Below, piece by piece: positions 1-8,096 of a DNA stretch of 64,000 nucleotides. The notes beneath the pieces were generated by a model. The model searched no databases. It saw only the letters and a program-made list of their open reading frames with translations, and was not told the origin of the DNA. The DNA comes from Paenarthrobacter histidinolovorans (lineage in GTDB: Bacteria; Actinomycetota; Actinomycetes; Actinomycetales; Micrococcaceae). The stretch lies in NCBI RefSeq assembly GCF_014647595.1, contig NZ_BMPM01000006.1, positions 165,468 to 229,467 on the forward strand, read 5' to 3'. Both the position numbers and the translations under genes were made by a program. Positions within the stretch are counted from its first letter, which is position 1, and each line of letters begins with the position of its first letter.

Positions 1-342
1 GGGACGCAGAAGTTCAGCTGGATCCATGTGGAGGACCTGTACCGGACGGTGTTGTTTGTCCACGAGCGGCCTGAGCTGACCGGCCCGGTGAACGCAGCAT
101 CGCCCTACCCCGTGGACAATCGGGAGCTGATGGCACTGGTTCGGCGGAGCTTTGGTGTTCCATTTGGCGTCCCTACGCCGTCGTGGATGCTCGAAGCCGG
201 GTCTGTTCTCATCCGGACCCAGACCGAGCTGGTGCTGAAGAGCCGCTGGGTGGAGCCCCGGAAACTGCTCGACGCGGGCTTCGCGTTTGAGTACCCATCG
301 TTGGCCGGTGCGCTCAATGAAATTGCCGCAGGGACCCGGTGA
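1..342 (+). CDS. TIGR01777-type epimerase (SDR superfamily), C-terminal part
   Basis: The frame is open from the first base and reads GTQKFSWIHVEDL before continuing, so this is the 3' part of a longer gene truncated by the window edge. The SWIH.EDL motif and the region around residues 30-110 (NAASPYPVDNRELM, WMLEAGSVLI, RWVEPRKLLDAGF) match the C-terminal half, including the DUF1731 tail, of the TIGR01777/YfcH family of extended short-chain dehydrogenase-like epimerases. The family is probably an NAD(P)-dependent sugar-nucleotide epimerase group, but its substrate is generally not known. The Rossmann half lies outside the window. The stop overlaps the next start (GTGA), implying co-transcription with the membrane protein that follows. 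Confidence 0.85.
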   Translation, partial: GTQKFSWIHVEDLYRTVLFVHERPELTGPVNAASPYPVDNRELMALVRRSFGVPFGVPTPSWMLEAGSVLIRTQTELVLKSRWVEPRKLLDAGFAFEYPSLAGALNEIAAGTR

Positions 343-824
343 GGCCGGAAGAAGCGGGGACGCCGCGGCCTTACGGACCCAACGACCGTGTGGTGCTGGG
401 CCGAAGAGGCCTGGTAGTGGGCGTTCTACTTTCTGATGTCGTGTTTTTTCTGGTGCAGGCATTCATCGGAGTCGTTCGAAGCCCACAACATGCCGAATAT
501 CAGCTTTCGTTCCTGCCCATCCTCGTAGTTTTTGGCGCGCTCCCTGTCTGCCTGGTGGCCTTCCCTACGGCGATACTGCTAGGAAGAGTGCTGCGCAACA
601 TTCGCAGCCAATGGGTTCACGTAGCGGCCTTTATCCTCGCAGGCGCTCTGGTGGGAAATCTGGTTGGCGCTTCCTTCACGGGGTGGACCTCGCACACTTT
701 GATTCAAATGACAATACCTGCAGCGCTCGCGGCCGGCGTCGGACGGCTCTGCATTTGGAACCTGGTCATCGTGAACGACTTTCCCTCCCCAAGCGACGGT
801 TCTACGGTGACCCATGAACGATGA
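339..824 (+). CDS. Hypothetical membrane protein, tandem paralogue 1
   Basis: This 161-residue protein starts at a GTG overlapping the epimerase stop and overlaps the next gene by 11 bases. It has about four hydrophobic segments (about residues 25-46, 55-80, 90-110, 118-140) and a polar charged tail. It is clearly related to the next gene: both carry DRVV.G.R.L.VGV near the N-terminus, a motif of the form R.I..QW.HVAAF in the middle, and LAAG.GRL.IW near the C-terminus. I do not recognise a family. Coupled translation and paralogy suggest the two form a hetero-oligomer or are a recent duplication. Confidence 0.75.
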   Translation: MRPEEAGTPRPYGPNDRVVLGRRGLVVGVLLSDVVFFLVQAFIGVVRSPQHAEYQLSFLPILVVFGALPVCLVAFPTAILLGRVLRNIRSQWVHVAAFILAGALVGNLVGASFTGWTSHTLIQMTIPAALAAGVGRLCIWNLVIVNDFPSPSDGSTVTHER

Positions 825-1353
825 CAGTTGGGTGGATGAGTCCGAGTACGGGCTGGGGGCTCCTGGGTCGGGGAATAGCTGGCGATACGGATCGAAAGAC
901 CGGGTAGTGATCGGAGGCAGAAGCCTCGCTGTCGGCGTCGCGGTGGCCCATCCGACCTTCTGCCTGTTGCTTGCAGTCCAGTCACCGGGCGGCTGGGCAC
1001 TCCTCTTCTTCATATACAGCCTGCTTCCAGTGTGGGTCGTAGGTCTTGCCGCCGGGTCTCTCCTGGGCTTGGTCCTGCGGCGTATCCCCAACCAGTGGAT
1101 TCACGTGGCTGCCTTTTTCTTGGTTCCATTGCTCTTTTGCGCGCCCTTCGGCGGACTGTCGCCGAGCGGCGCGATTCACTTTTCGATGTCCATAGCCCTT
1201 GCGGCCGGCATTGGACGGCTCACCATCTGGAAGATCGTTCGCATCGACAAGCCCTACCGAGCAAGCGTCCCCGCCAATCCCCAGGGGAGTGAGCAAGCGT
1301 CCCCAGGTGCCTGCACGCGCCCCGGCCGGACCACACCGCACTACAAAACCTAA
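814..1353 (+). CDS. Hypothetical membrane protein, tandem paralogue 2
   Basis: This 179-residue protein is a paralogue of the preceding gene, with the same order of motifs (KDRVVIGGRSLAVGV, LRRIPNQWIHVAAF, LAAGIGRLTIWKIV). It is predicted to have about four transmembrane helices and a longer polar C-terminal tail rich in Pro, Arg and Thr. The ATG at 814 lies inside the end of the upstream gene, as in translational coupling. No signal peptide, catalytic motif or known domain is visible. Function unknown. Confidence 0.75.
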   Translation: MNDDSWVDESEYGLGAPGSGNSWRYGSKDRVVIGGRSLAVGVAVAHPTFCLLLAVQSPGGWALLFFIYSLLPVWVVGLAAGSLLGLVLRRIPNQWIHVAAFFLVPLLFCAPFGGLSPSGAIHFSMSIALAAGIGRLTIWKIVRIDKPYRASVPANPQGSEQASPGACTRPGRTTPHYKT

Positions 1354-1418
1354 GGAAGTGTTAGGAAATCCGCTCCCACGTTGGTTGTGCCGTGCATCAC
1401 CCATAGTTTGGAATACGT

Positions 1419-1437
1419 CCTCTTCACCCCCAAGAGG
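1419..1437 (+). terminator. Possible weak hairpin terminator
   Basis: CCTCTT and AAGAGG form a 6-bp stem around a CACCCCC loop, followed by GCCTTTCTT. It lies 65 bases past the second membrane protein and before the symporter gene. The stem is short, so this is tentative. Confidence 0.3.
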
Positions 1438-1555
1438 GCCTTTCTTAGTCAACGAAGAGCCATGCGCAAGGACGCCATGAGCACGAGCTTCATGGACAGA
1501 ACGAACTCATGCAAGACACGGCTGCCACGTGCGCAGCCGCCAGGAAGGTTCATTG

Positions 1556-2959
1556 ATGAGCACCCAACAAGCTGCACCTCTGAGCGAAGCCGCACAGACA
1601 CGCAAAGCAGTGAGCAACATCCTCAAGGGCTCCGCGGGCAACCTAGTGGAGTGGTTCGACGTATACGTTTACACCGCATTTGCGGCGTATTTCCAGTCCC
1701 ATTTCTTCAACTCCTCGGACGACCTCCAAGCCGGCCTTGAAGCGATGGCCGTCTTCTCGACGTCGTTCCTCATGCGCCCGATCGGCAGCTGGTTCTTCGG
1801 ACGCTACGCGGACCGCAAGGGCCGTAAAGCCGCTCTCACACTCAGCGTGACCATGATGTCCGCCGGGTCGTTCGCCATTGCGATCATGCCCACCCAGGAT
1901 GTCATCGGACTGTGGGCCATGATCCTCCTGGTCTTTATCCGCATGGTCCAGGGCTTCTCAGTGGGCGGCGAGTATGGAACCAGCGCCACGTACATGTCCG
2001 AAGCTGCCACGGCCAAGCGCCGGGGGTTCTTCTCCAGCTTCCAGTACGTGACACTGATCGGTGGCCAGATGCTGGCCCTCCTGGTACTCGTGATCCTGCA
2101 GAACACCATGAGCAAGGAAGACCTGACCGCATGGGGCTGGCGGATTCCGTTCGCCATCGGTGGTGTTGCTGCCCTGGTGGTGCTTTGGCTTCGTCGCTCG
2201 ATGGAGGAAACCCTTTCTGCCGACCAGCTCCGCGCGGCGCACGTCAAGGTCGCCGGTGAGGCACAGCCCGGAACCATGAAGCTCCTGTTCACCAAGCACT
2301 GGAAGCCGCTGCTGATCTGCATCGGAATCACGCTCGGCGGCACCGTTGCGTTCTACACGTACACCAACTTCATCCTCAAGTTCATGAACGATACGTCCGG
2401 CATCGCCAAGACCGACACCTCCGTGATCAACTTCTGGGCGCTGTTCATCTTCATGCTCCTCCAGCCTGTTTACGGCATGCTCTCCGACAAGATCGGCCGG
2501 AAGCCGCTGCTGATCTGGTTCGGCGTGACCGGGGTTCTGTTCACCTGGCCCTTGCTCTCGGCGCTGGCTGGGACAAAGGATCCGTTCGTGGCGTTCCTGC
2601 TGATGTTCGGCGGTTTGCTCATGGTGGGTGGGTACACATCCATCAACGCGCTGGTGAAGGCTGAGCTGTTCCCCGCGTCCATCCGCGCCCTCGGTGTGGG
2701 CCTCGGCTACGCGATTGCCAACTCGCTCTTCGGCGGAACGGTTCCATTGATTGGCGCCGCGCTGCAGAAGTCGGGCCAGGTGGACATGTTCTTCACCTAC
2801 GTCACCGCCGCAATCTTCGTCTCGCTGCTGGTGTACATCTTCGCCCTGAAGAACAAGAAGTCCACGCATCTGGATGCGGAGCAGGGCCACGCGTTCCTCG
2901 CCAAGGGCTCGGCTGAGGAAACCGACGACGGCGGCAAGAAGGATCGCGTCAACGCCTGA
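1556..2959 (+). CDS. MHS-family metabolite:H+ symporter (KgtP/ProP-like MFS)
   Basis: This 467-residue, 12-helix major facilitator protein has the MHS hallmarks: GNLVEWFDVYVYTAF in the first helix, RPIGSWFFGRYADRKGRK as the loop 2-3 signature, and RMVQGFSVGGEYG. Relatives carry alpha-ketoglutarate, citrate, other dicarboxylates or betaines with protons; the substrate cannot be read from sequence. I chose the ATG at 1556 because an AGGAAGG ribosome site lies about 8 bases upstream and the protein begins MSTQQAAPL; the frame is open further 5' but without a site. A two-component system and TAXI binding protein follow about 200 bases downstream, which suggests that they sense its substrate. Confidence 0.88.
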   Translation: MSTQQAAPLSEAAQTRKAVSNILKGSAGNLVEWFDVYVYTAFAAYFQSHFFNSSDDLQAGLEAMAVFSTSFLMRPIGSWFFGRYADRKGRKAALTLSVTMMSAGSFAIAIMPTQDVIGLWAMILLVFIRMVQGFSVGGEYGTSATYMSEAATAKRRGFFSSFQYVTLIGGQMLALLVLVILQNTMSKEDLTAWGWRIPFAIGGVAALVVLWLRRSMEETLSADQLRAAHVKVAGEAQPGTMKLLFTKHWKPLLICIGITLGGTVAFYTYTNFILKFMNDTSGIAKTDTSVINFWALFIFMLLQPVYGMLSDKIGRKPLLIWFGVTGVLFTWPLLSALAGTKDPFVAFLLMFGGLLMVGGYTSINALVKAELFPASIRALGVGLGYAIANSLFGGTVPLIGAALQKSGQVDMFFTYVTAAIFVSLLVYIFALKNKKSTHLDAEQGHAFLAKGSAEETDDGGKKDRVNA

Positions 2960-2969
2960 CTTGGGTGCC

Positions 2970-3028
2970 TTGTGAGGCCCGCTCTGCGCACTTTGGATAC
3001 TCCGAAAGGCGCAGAGCGGGCCTCACAA
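2970..3028. repeat. Long intergenic palindrome (20-bp perfect arms)
   Basis: Positions 2970-2989 and 3009-3028 are perfect reverse complements of 20 bases around a 19-base loop, whose ends (CTTT/AAAG) can extend pairing. It starts just past the symporter stop and could act as a terminator, although no T tract follows. It belongs to the set of long palindromes seen between genes across this window. Confidence 0.75.
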
Positions 3029-3061
3029 CGTTAAGCTCTAGTAGCGGGCCCGAACAGCCAA

Positions 3062-3137
3062 CCCCGCCAGCCAACCCTGCCAGCAACCCCCGCACCGAAC
3101 CCCGCCAGCCAACCCTGCCAGCAAACCCAGTACCGAA
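3062..3137. repeat. Two-copy 38-bp direct repeat in leader of response regulator
   Basis: Positions 3062-3099 and 3100-3137 are adjacent copies matching at about 35 of 38 bases; the first 25 bases are identical. The unit is C-rich (CCAGCCAACC, CTGCCAGCAA) and ends ACCGAA. The array stops just before the ribosome site at 3139 onwards (CCGGAGG) of the response regulator, so it would lie in its promoter or 5' leader. Related shorter CCAACCCCGCCAG text precedes it, so a third partial copy is likely. Confidence 0.7.
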
Positions 3138-3155
3138 CCTCCGGAGGACCACACA

Positions 3156-3818
3156 GTGCACGTGCTCATCGTCGAGGATGACGACGCCATGGCCTCAGCC
3201 TTGAGCGCCGCCGTCGCCTCCGCCGGGCACAAGCACACCCGGGTCTCCAGGGGCGAGGACGCGCTGCTGGCCCACCGGCAGCACGAGGTCATCCTGCTCG
3301 ATCTGGGTTTGCCGGACCTTGATGGCCTTGATGTCCTCCGGAAGCTCCGCCAGGTCACGCAGATCCCCATCCTGATCCTGACGGCCCGCGATGACGAACG
3401 CAGCGTGGTCCTCGGCCTCCGCTCCGGTGCGGACGACTACCTGGTGAAGCCCGTGAAACTCGTGGAGCTGCTGGCCCGAATCGAGGCAGTGACCAGGCGG
3501 ACCAACCGCTCCGGACCGGAAGCTCCCCACACGATCGTTCTTGGTGAACTGGAAGTTGACCTCGATCGCCGCGTGGCAACAATCAACAACAAAGAACTGG
3601 CCCTCACAGCAACCGAATTCGACCTCCTGGGCCTCCTTGTCAGGAACGCCGGCTCGGTGGTCACCCGGGAACAGATCCTGGATGCCCTCTGGGGCGACGC
3701 GTTCCTTGCGCATTCGCGGTCCTTGGACGTCCACCTGACCGGCCTCCGGTCCAAACTGCAGATGCCTGGCTTCATCATCAATGTCCGTGGCGTCGGCTAC
3801 CGCGTAGAGCAACCGTGA
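3156..3818 (+). CDS. OmpR-family response regulator (TctD/QseB-like)
   Basis: This 220-residue protein has an N-terminal receiver domain (acidic pocket VEDDD at residues 7-10, phospho-acceptor Asp49 in ILLDLGLPD, Thr in LILTARDD, Lys in YLVKPVKL) and a C-terminal winged helix (about 125-220, ending RGVGYRVEQP). It would be phosphorylated by the kinase encoded immediately downstream, whose start overlaps its stop by four bases. The GTG at 3156 follows a CCGGAGG site at good spacing. The TctD-like architecture and the neighbouring symporter and binding protein suggest control of organic-acid uptake; the target promoter is not known. Confidence 0.92.
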   Translation: MHVLIVEDDDAMASALSAAVASAGHKHTRVSRGEDALLAHRQHEVILLDLGLPDLDGLDVLRKLRQVTQIPILILTARDDERSVVLGLRSGADDYLVKPVKLVELLARIEAVTRRTNRSGPEAPHTIVLGELEVDLDRRVATINNKELALTATEFDLLGLLVRNAGSVVTREQILDALWGDAFLAHSRSLDVHLTGLRSKLQMPGFIINVRGVGYRVEQP

Positions 3819-5230
3819 AACTCCGGGTCCTGGGCATCCTCAGCCTGCTGGTGGTGGTGATTGTGGTGACGGTGTCCAGCGTGATTCTGACATCGGCCAG
3901 CCGCGAGCTCACGCAGGAGCTGCAAATCAACCGGGTCGCTGCCCTGAATCGGTTCGCGCAGTTGGCCAGTGATGCCCTGGAGGACAACAACACCACCCAA
4001 CTGCAGCGCGAGATGGACCGCTACGCCGAGCTTTATGGCGAGGGAACCCTGATCCACATGCAAGGGCAGACCATCCATTCCGGCGACCTTCGCGACGATC
4101 AACCGGAGGTCATGGACGCGCTCGGCAGCGCAAGCCTGAACCTGAGCGACACCACACTGAGTCCCGTCCGCGCCTTCGGGACGGGCAACGAGATCATCTC
4201 AAGGTCCTTCGGCACGGCCAGCCAGGTTCTCGGTGAGGTTGTCATGGAGGTAAACCTCGACGCCGCACGCCAGAAGCTACGGGAGCGGTGGCTCGTCGTC
4301 GTCGTTGCCGCCGTGGCGCTGGGCGCGCTGCTCCTGCTGGCCGCCGCCCGCATTACGGGCTGGGTGCTCCGCCCCGTCCAGCGGCTCAGCAAAGCCGTCC
4401 ACGAGCTTGAAGCCACGGGCACAACCACCCAACTCCCCGAGGCCGGCCCGCCTGAACTGCGCGAACTCAGCCGCTCGTTCACCACCATGGCGCACACCGT
4501 AAGCGACAGCATGGAATCGCAACGGCGGCTCATCGCTGACACCTCACACCAGCTCCGTAATCCGGTGGGGGCGCTCCGCTTGCGGATCGATCTTCTGCAG
4601 CTTGCCTTGCGGTCGGAGCCCGAAAAAGCGGCCGCTGCGGGTGTCGTTGCGGAACTTGAACGCGTGGAGGGAATGCTCGACGGCGTGCTGAAGCTGGCCA
4701 CCGCTGAACATCGTGCCTCTGCTGGGGCTGCCCGCGCAGATCAGGACGCAGGACACCAGCGCCTGACGGTCATCGACCCCTTTCCGGTCCTGCAAGGAGA
4801 GGCAGAACGAGCCACACCCTCTGCCCTTCAGGCGGGCGCCGGCATCACGCTTCTTGAACCAGCCCGGCCGATCACTATCGCCTGCAACCCCGAGGAACTC
4901 GCACACATGGTGGGTGAACTCCTGGCCAACGCCATCAAGTACGCCCCGGGCGCCAACATCACAGTGGCCACCGAACCCACCCCGGGCGGCACCGCCGTCG
5001 TGGTTTCCGACGACGGTCCCGGCCTCCCGGCCGATCAGCGCGCCGCGTCCACCACCCGGTTCTGGCGGGCGCCCCAGCACAGCAAGATCCCGGGCAATGG
5101 CTTGGGCATGACCATTGTGGAACGGTTGGCCGAGGCGAACGGAGCAAGGTTGGTGCTGGCACCCCGCGTGCCGCACGGGCTGACGGTACGCCTGGAATTC
5201 GTGCAGCCACAGGGCGGTTCCGATGCCTGA
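3815..5230 (+). CDS. Sensor histidine kinase (TctE-like)
   Basis: This 471-residue membrane kinase has two transmembrane helices (about 5-27 and 160-183) enclosing an extracytoplasmic sensor region of about 130 residues with a TctE/DUF4118-like look. It continues with a HAMP linker, an H-box with His245 in ADTSHQLRNP, an N-box (ELLANAIKYAPGA), and G1 (DDGPGLP) and G2 (NGLGMTIVERL) ATP-binding motifs. It overlaps the response regulator upstream and the TAXI binding protein downstream by 4 and 8 bases, so the three are made together. The overlap with a solute-binding protein suggests that the loaded binding protein is the ligand presented to this sensor. Confidence 0.92.
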   Translation: MKLRVLGILSLLVVVIVVTVSSVILTSASRELTQELQINRVAALNRFAQLASDALEDNNTTQLQREMDRYAELYGEGTLIHMQGQTIHSGDLRDDQPEVMDALGSASLNLSDTTLSPVRAFGTGNEIISRSFGTASQVLGEVVMEVNLDAARQKLRERWLVVVVAAVALGALLLLAAARITGWVLRPVQRLSKAVHELEATGTTTQLPEAGPPELRELSRSFTTMAHTVSDSMESQRRLIADTSHQLRNPVGALRLRIDLLQLALRSEPEKAAAAGVVAELERVEGMLDGVLKLATAEHRASAGAARADQDAGHQRLTVIDPFPVLQGEAERATPSALQAGAGITLLEPARPITIACNPEELAHMVGELLANAIKYAPGANITVATEPTPGGTAVVVSDDGPGLPADQRAASTTRFWRAPQHSKIPGNGLGMTIVERLAEANGARLVLAPRVPHGLTVRLEFVQPQGGSDA

Positions 5231-6200
5231 GCTCCGCACCATGACTCGCCGAAATGCGCTGAGGGCGGCCGTGACGTTCGGCCTGCTGGCCTCAACTGTC
5301 GGCTGCTCCGCGGAGGAACGGCCGCAGGAACTCACGGTGGCCGGTGGCGAATCGGGCGGTTTCTACCTTGAGTTCGCCACCCTGCTGGCGGACTTGCTGC
5401 AACGTGAGCGGATCGCTGACAAGGCGCGGGCTTTGACCACTGGCGGCAGTCTCGAGAACATTCAGCGGGTGTTGGCAGGCGAGGCGACCTTCGCCGTCGC
5501 CCTCGCCGATGCCGCAGCCCAACCCGCCGCCAACAGCCACAGCGAAGGACGCCTGATGGCTTTGGGAAAGGTCTACCAGAACTACGTCCACTGCATCGTG
5601 CGGGAGGACAGTACCATCCGGTCCTTCGCGGACCTTGCCGGCAAGACCGCGGCGGTGGGCGAAGTAGGCTCCGGAACCACCCTCACGGCCGGGAGGATCA
5701 TCGCCGCGGCGGGGCTGGCACCGCAGTCCGCACCGCCCGGTCGAGCTCTGAAACAAATCAATCTGGGACTGAACCAGGCCATTGACGCGCTTGCCAATGG
5801 TTCCGTTGATGTCATGATCCAGTCCGGAGGGGTCCCCACGGCGCCCATTGCCTCTGCCGCCCAACGCTTTGGCATGCGGCTTCTTGATCTGTCCGGACTG
5901 ATTCCCGCAACGCGTGCACAGTCGGGTTTCTTCTACGACCGGGTGTTGATCCCTGCCAACAGTTACGGAAACGCGCCCGCAGTCTGGACAGTCGGGGTGG
6001 CCAACCTGCTCCTGTGCCGAAGTGATCTGGCGGACCACGTTGTCCGGCAGACCGTGGAACTCCTGGTGGGAAAGGCCCAGGATCTGGTACCCAAGTCCAG
6101 TGCGGGGGTCCAGTTCCTCAGCCCCGAAACGCTGATCAACACCGCCGGGGTGCCGCTCCATCCGGCCGCCGAGGCGAGCTACCGGACGTTGCACGGCTAA
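5223..6200 (+). CDS. TAXI-family TRAP solute-binding protein, orphan lipoprotein
   Basis: This 325-residue protein begins with TRRNALR, a hydrophobic stretch and a lipobox-like STVGC (Cys28), predicting a lipid-anchored extracytoplasmic protein. The body shows TAXI features: GGESGGFYLEFATLLADLL near the N-terminus, GGSLENIQRVLAGEATFAV, DLAGKTAAVGEVGSGT and NQAIDALANGSVDVMIQSGG. TAXI proteins bind small carboxylates or amino acids and normally serve a fused 4TM-12TM TRAP permease. No such permease is present here; the gene instead overlaps the histidine kinase. I infer a sensory role, delivering a ligand signal to the kinase, possibly for the substrate of the symporter at 1556. Confidence 0.85.
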   Translation: MPELRTMTRRNALRAAVTFGLLASTVGCSAEERPQELTVAGGESGGFYLEFATLLADLLQRERIADKARALTTGGSLENIQRVLAGEATFAVALADAAAQPAANSHSEGRLMALGKVYQNYVHCIVREDSTIRSFADLAGKTAAVGEVGSGTTLTAGRIIAAAGLAPQSAPPGRALKQINLGLNQAIDALANGSVDVMIQSGGVPTAPIASAAQRFGMRLLDLSGLIPATRAQSGFFYDRVLIPANSYGNAPAVWTVGVANLLLCRSDLADHVVRQTVELLVGKAQDLVPKSSAGVQFLSPETLINTAGVPLHPAAEASYRTLHG

Positions 6201-6243
6201 CCCCGTTTAGGAGCCAAACCGGAGCAACTGCCAAAATGGACAC

Positions 6244-7080
6244 ATGACTTCAGCCGTTGCCCCTGCCATTGCTCTGACCATCGCCGGCTCCGAAGCGACC
6301 GGTGGCGCCGGCGCGCAAGCGGACCTCAAGACCTTCCAGGAACTCGGAGTGTTCGGCATCGCGAACCTCACGTGCATCGTTTCCTTCAATCCGCAGGACA
6401 ACTGGAACCACCGTTTTGTCCCGGTGGACCAGCAGGTCATCGCGGACCAATTGGAGGCGACGACGGCGGCATACGGTGCCGCTTCCGGCGCGCCGTCGGT
6501 TCTGGACACCGTGAAGATCGGCATGCTCGGAAGCCCGGCAACCATCAGCACGGTGGAGAAGGCTCTGACGGACGGCTCTTTCAAGCACGTGGTGCTGGAT
6601 CCGGTGTTGATCTGCAAGGGCCAGGAGCCGGGCCACGCGCTGGACACCGACCAGGCGTTGAAGGCCCAGATCCTGCCTCTGGCTACTTTTGTCACTCCGA
6701 ACCACTTCGAAGCCGAGTCGCTGTCCGGGCTCACCATCACGGACGAAGAATCTCTGAAAGCCGCGGCCATCCGCATCCACGAAATCAGCGGCGCTGCGGT
6801 CCTCGCCAAAGGTGGGGTGCGGTTGGAAGGCCCTGACGCCGTCGACGTCTATTACGACGGCGAGACGCTGGAAGTCCTGCGCGCAGCGAAAGTGGGCGAG
6901 GTGGCCGTGTCCGGCGCCGGTTGCTCGCTTGCCGCTGCTGTGACCGCAGAGTTGGCCAAGGGCGCAACCCCGCTGGAAGCTGCCCGGACTGCGAAGGCAT
7001 TCGTGACCGCCGGTATCAAGAACCGCGTGGCCTCGGGGGCGCCTTTTGATGCGCTATGGCAGGGCGGGGCGTTGAGCTAA
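6244..7080 (+). CDS. pdxK: Pyridoxine/pyridoxal kinase of the ThiD-like type
   Basis: This 278-residue ribokinase-fold enzyme would phosphorylate B6 vitamers (or hydroxymethylpyrimidine) with ATP. Visible motifs are GSEATGGAGAQADLKTF at residues 15-31, DTVKIGML (about 88-95), VLDPVLICKG and the C-terminal SGAGCS anion-hole motif (223-228) with Cys227 where ribokinases carry Asp. That Cys and the compact length match the Bacillus-type PdxK, which resembles ThiD more than classical PdxY. It stands alone, with no thi genes nearby, favouring pyridoxine kinase. A hairpin follows its stop. Confidence 0.82.
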   Translation: MTSAVAPAIALTIAGSEATGGAGAQADLKTFQELGVFGIANLTCIVSFNPQDNWNHRFVPVDQQVIADQLEATTAAYGAASGAPSVLDTVKIGMLGSPATISTVEKALTDGSFKHVVLDPVLICKGQEPGHALDTDQALKAQILPLATFVTPNHFEAESLSGLTITDEESLKAAAIRIHEISGAAVLAKGGVRLEGPDAVDVYYDGETLEVLRAAKVGEVAVSGAGCSLAAAVTAELAKGATPLEAARTAKAFVTAGIKNRVASGAPFDALWQGGALS

Positions 7081-7100
7081 CCCCTCTGGCATACGAAAAA

Positions 7101-7129
7101 GCCGCCCTGGAAAACTCTTCCGGGGCGGC
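7101..7129. terminator. Bidirectional hairpin terminator
   Basis: GCCGCCCTGGAA pairs with TTCCGGGGCGGC around an AACTC loop, with an A-run before and CTTCTTT after it. It lies between the convergent pdxK and cytochrome b genes and can serve both strands. Confidence 0.8.
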
Positions 7130-7166
7130 TCTTCTTTGGGTTCAGAACCAGTCTTTTGATTGAGGA

Positions 7167-8096
7167 CTAGCGTGAGACCTTGCCCATGAGCGAGGCAATG
7201 GGTCGCAGGAACAGAGGCCTGGCAAGGAACCAAGCGGCCGCCGTGAACACGATGGACGCTGCGAAGATGCCGAATCCCCACCAGCTGTAATCGTTGTTCG
7301 AGGCGTACATGTGGTTGAGATTGTTCAGCGCACCAGTGGCCAGCACCAGGGTTACGTGGACGATCACGAAAGCTACGAAGTAGATCATCACCGGGAAGTG
7401 GATCTTGCGGGCCAGTTCGATCGGGTAGAACTTATTGATCGCAGCCTTCTTGGGCCATGCTCCGGACATCCGGATGCCTGTAATGATGGCCAGCGGTGCG
7501 GCGATAAAGACGGTGATGAAGTACGTCAGCAGCTGGAGGCTGTTGTAGTTGTTCCAGCCGTTTTCAACAGGCCAGTTCAGCGAGGCGTACTGCAGGCCGG
7601 CTGAGACAGCGTTCGGGAAGACATCCCAATTGGTGGGGACGATCCTCAACCATTGGCCCGTGGCGAAGAGCAGAACGATGAAGATAATGCCGTTCAAAAC
7701 CCAAAGAGCATCAAGTGTCAGATGGAACCAGAGGTCCAGGCTGATCTTGCTGGGTGCGTTTTTCGTTTTGATGAGGCCTTTGTTGTTCCTGGTCCAGTAC
7801 GCCGGTGGACGGGTGGTGGTGCGCACCTGCCAGCCCGAACGGATGATCAGCACGATGAAGAACATGTTGAGGAAGTGTTGCCAGCCGAGCCAGGCCGGGA
7901 ACCCCGTAGGTGTGCCTTCAGGGATTGCGGAATGGCCGGGATAGTCCGTCAGGAACTGCTGCACCGGCTGAAGGGTCCGGAGCCACTGCGCGAGGAGGAC
8001 CAGAATCAGGGCCACCACCAAAGCTCCTGCGGTGACGACGACGGGCTTGAACCACCTGTTCGACGTGATCCCGGACGACTTGCTTGAAACGGACAT
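7167..8096 (-). CDS. Cytochrome b/b6-domain membrane protein (diheme cytochrome b561-like)
   Basis: This 309-residue integral membrane protein has about six hydrophobic segments. Histidines suited to haem ligation lie in membrane contexts: WQHFLNMFF, WFHLTLDALW, KIHFPVMIYF and VIVHVTLV. This fits the cytochrome b/b6 or thiosulfate-reductase/formate-dehydrogenase gamma-type subunits that pass electrons between quinone and a partner redox enzyme. Relatives usually sit next to a molybdopterin oxidoreductase; none is in this neighbourhood, so it is an orphan here and its partner is unknown. The ATG at 8096 is preceded by AGAGAGGAA on the minus strand. Confidence 0.8.
   Translation of the reverse strand: MSVSSKSSGITSNRWFKPVVVTAGALVVALILVLLAQWLRTLQPVQQFLTDYPGHSAIPEGTPTGFPAWLGWQHFLNMFFIVLIIRSGWQVRTTTRPPAYWTRNNKGLIKTKNAPSKISLDLWFHLTLDALWVLNGIIFIVLLFATGQWLRIVPTNWDVFPNAVSAGLQYASLNWPVENGWNNYNSLQLLTYFITVFIAAPLAIITGIRMSGAWPKKAAINKFYPIELARKIHFPVMIYFVAFVIVHVTLVLATGALNNLNHMYASNNDYSWWGFGIFAASIVFTAAAWFLARPLFLRPIASLMGKVSR

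Noticed and set aside
3062..3137. CRISPR array
   Set aside because: The two 38-bp units are adjacent with no spacer between them and no cas genes are present.
5223..6200. Part of a TRAP transporter operon
   Set aside because: No 4TM or 12TM TRAP permease gene lies on either side; the next gene is pyridoxine kinase.
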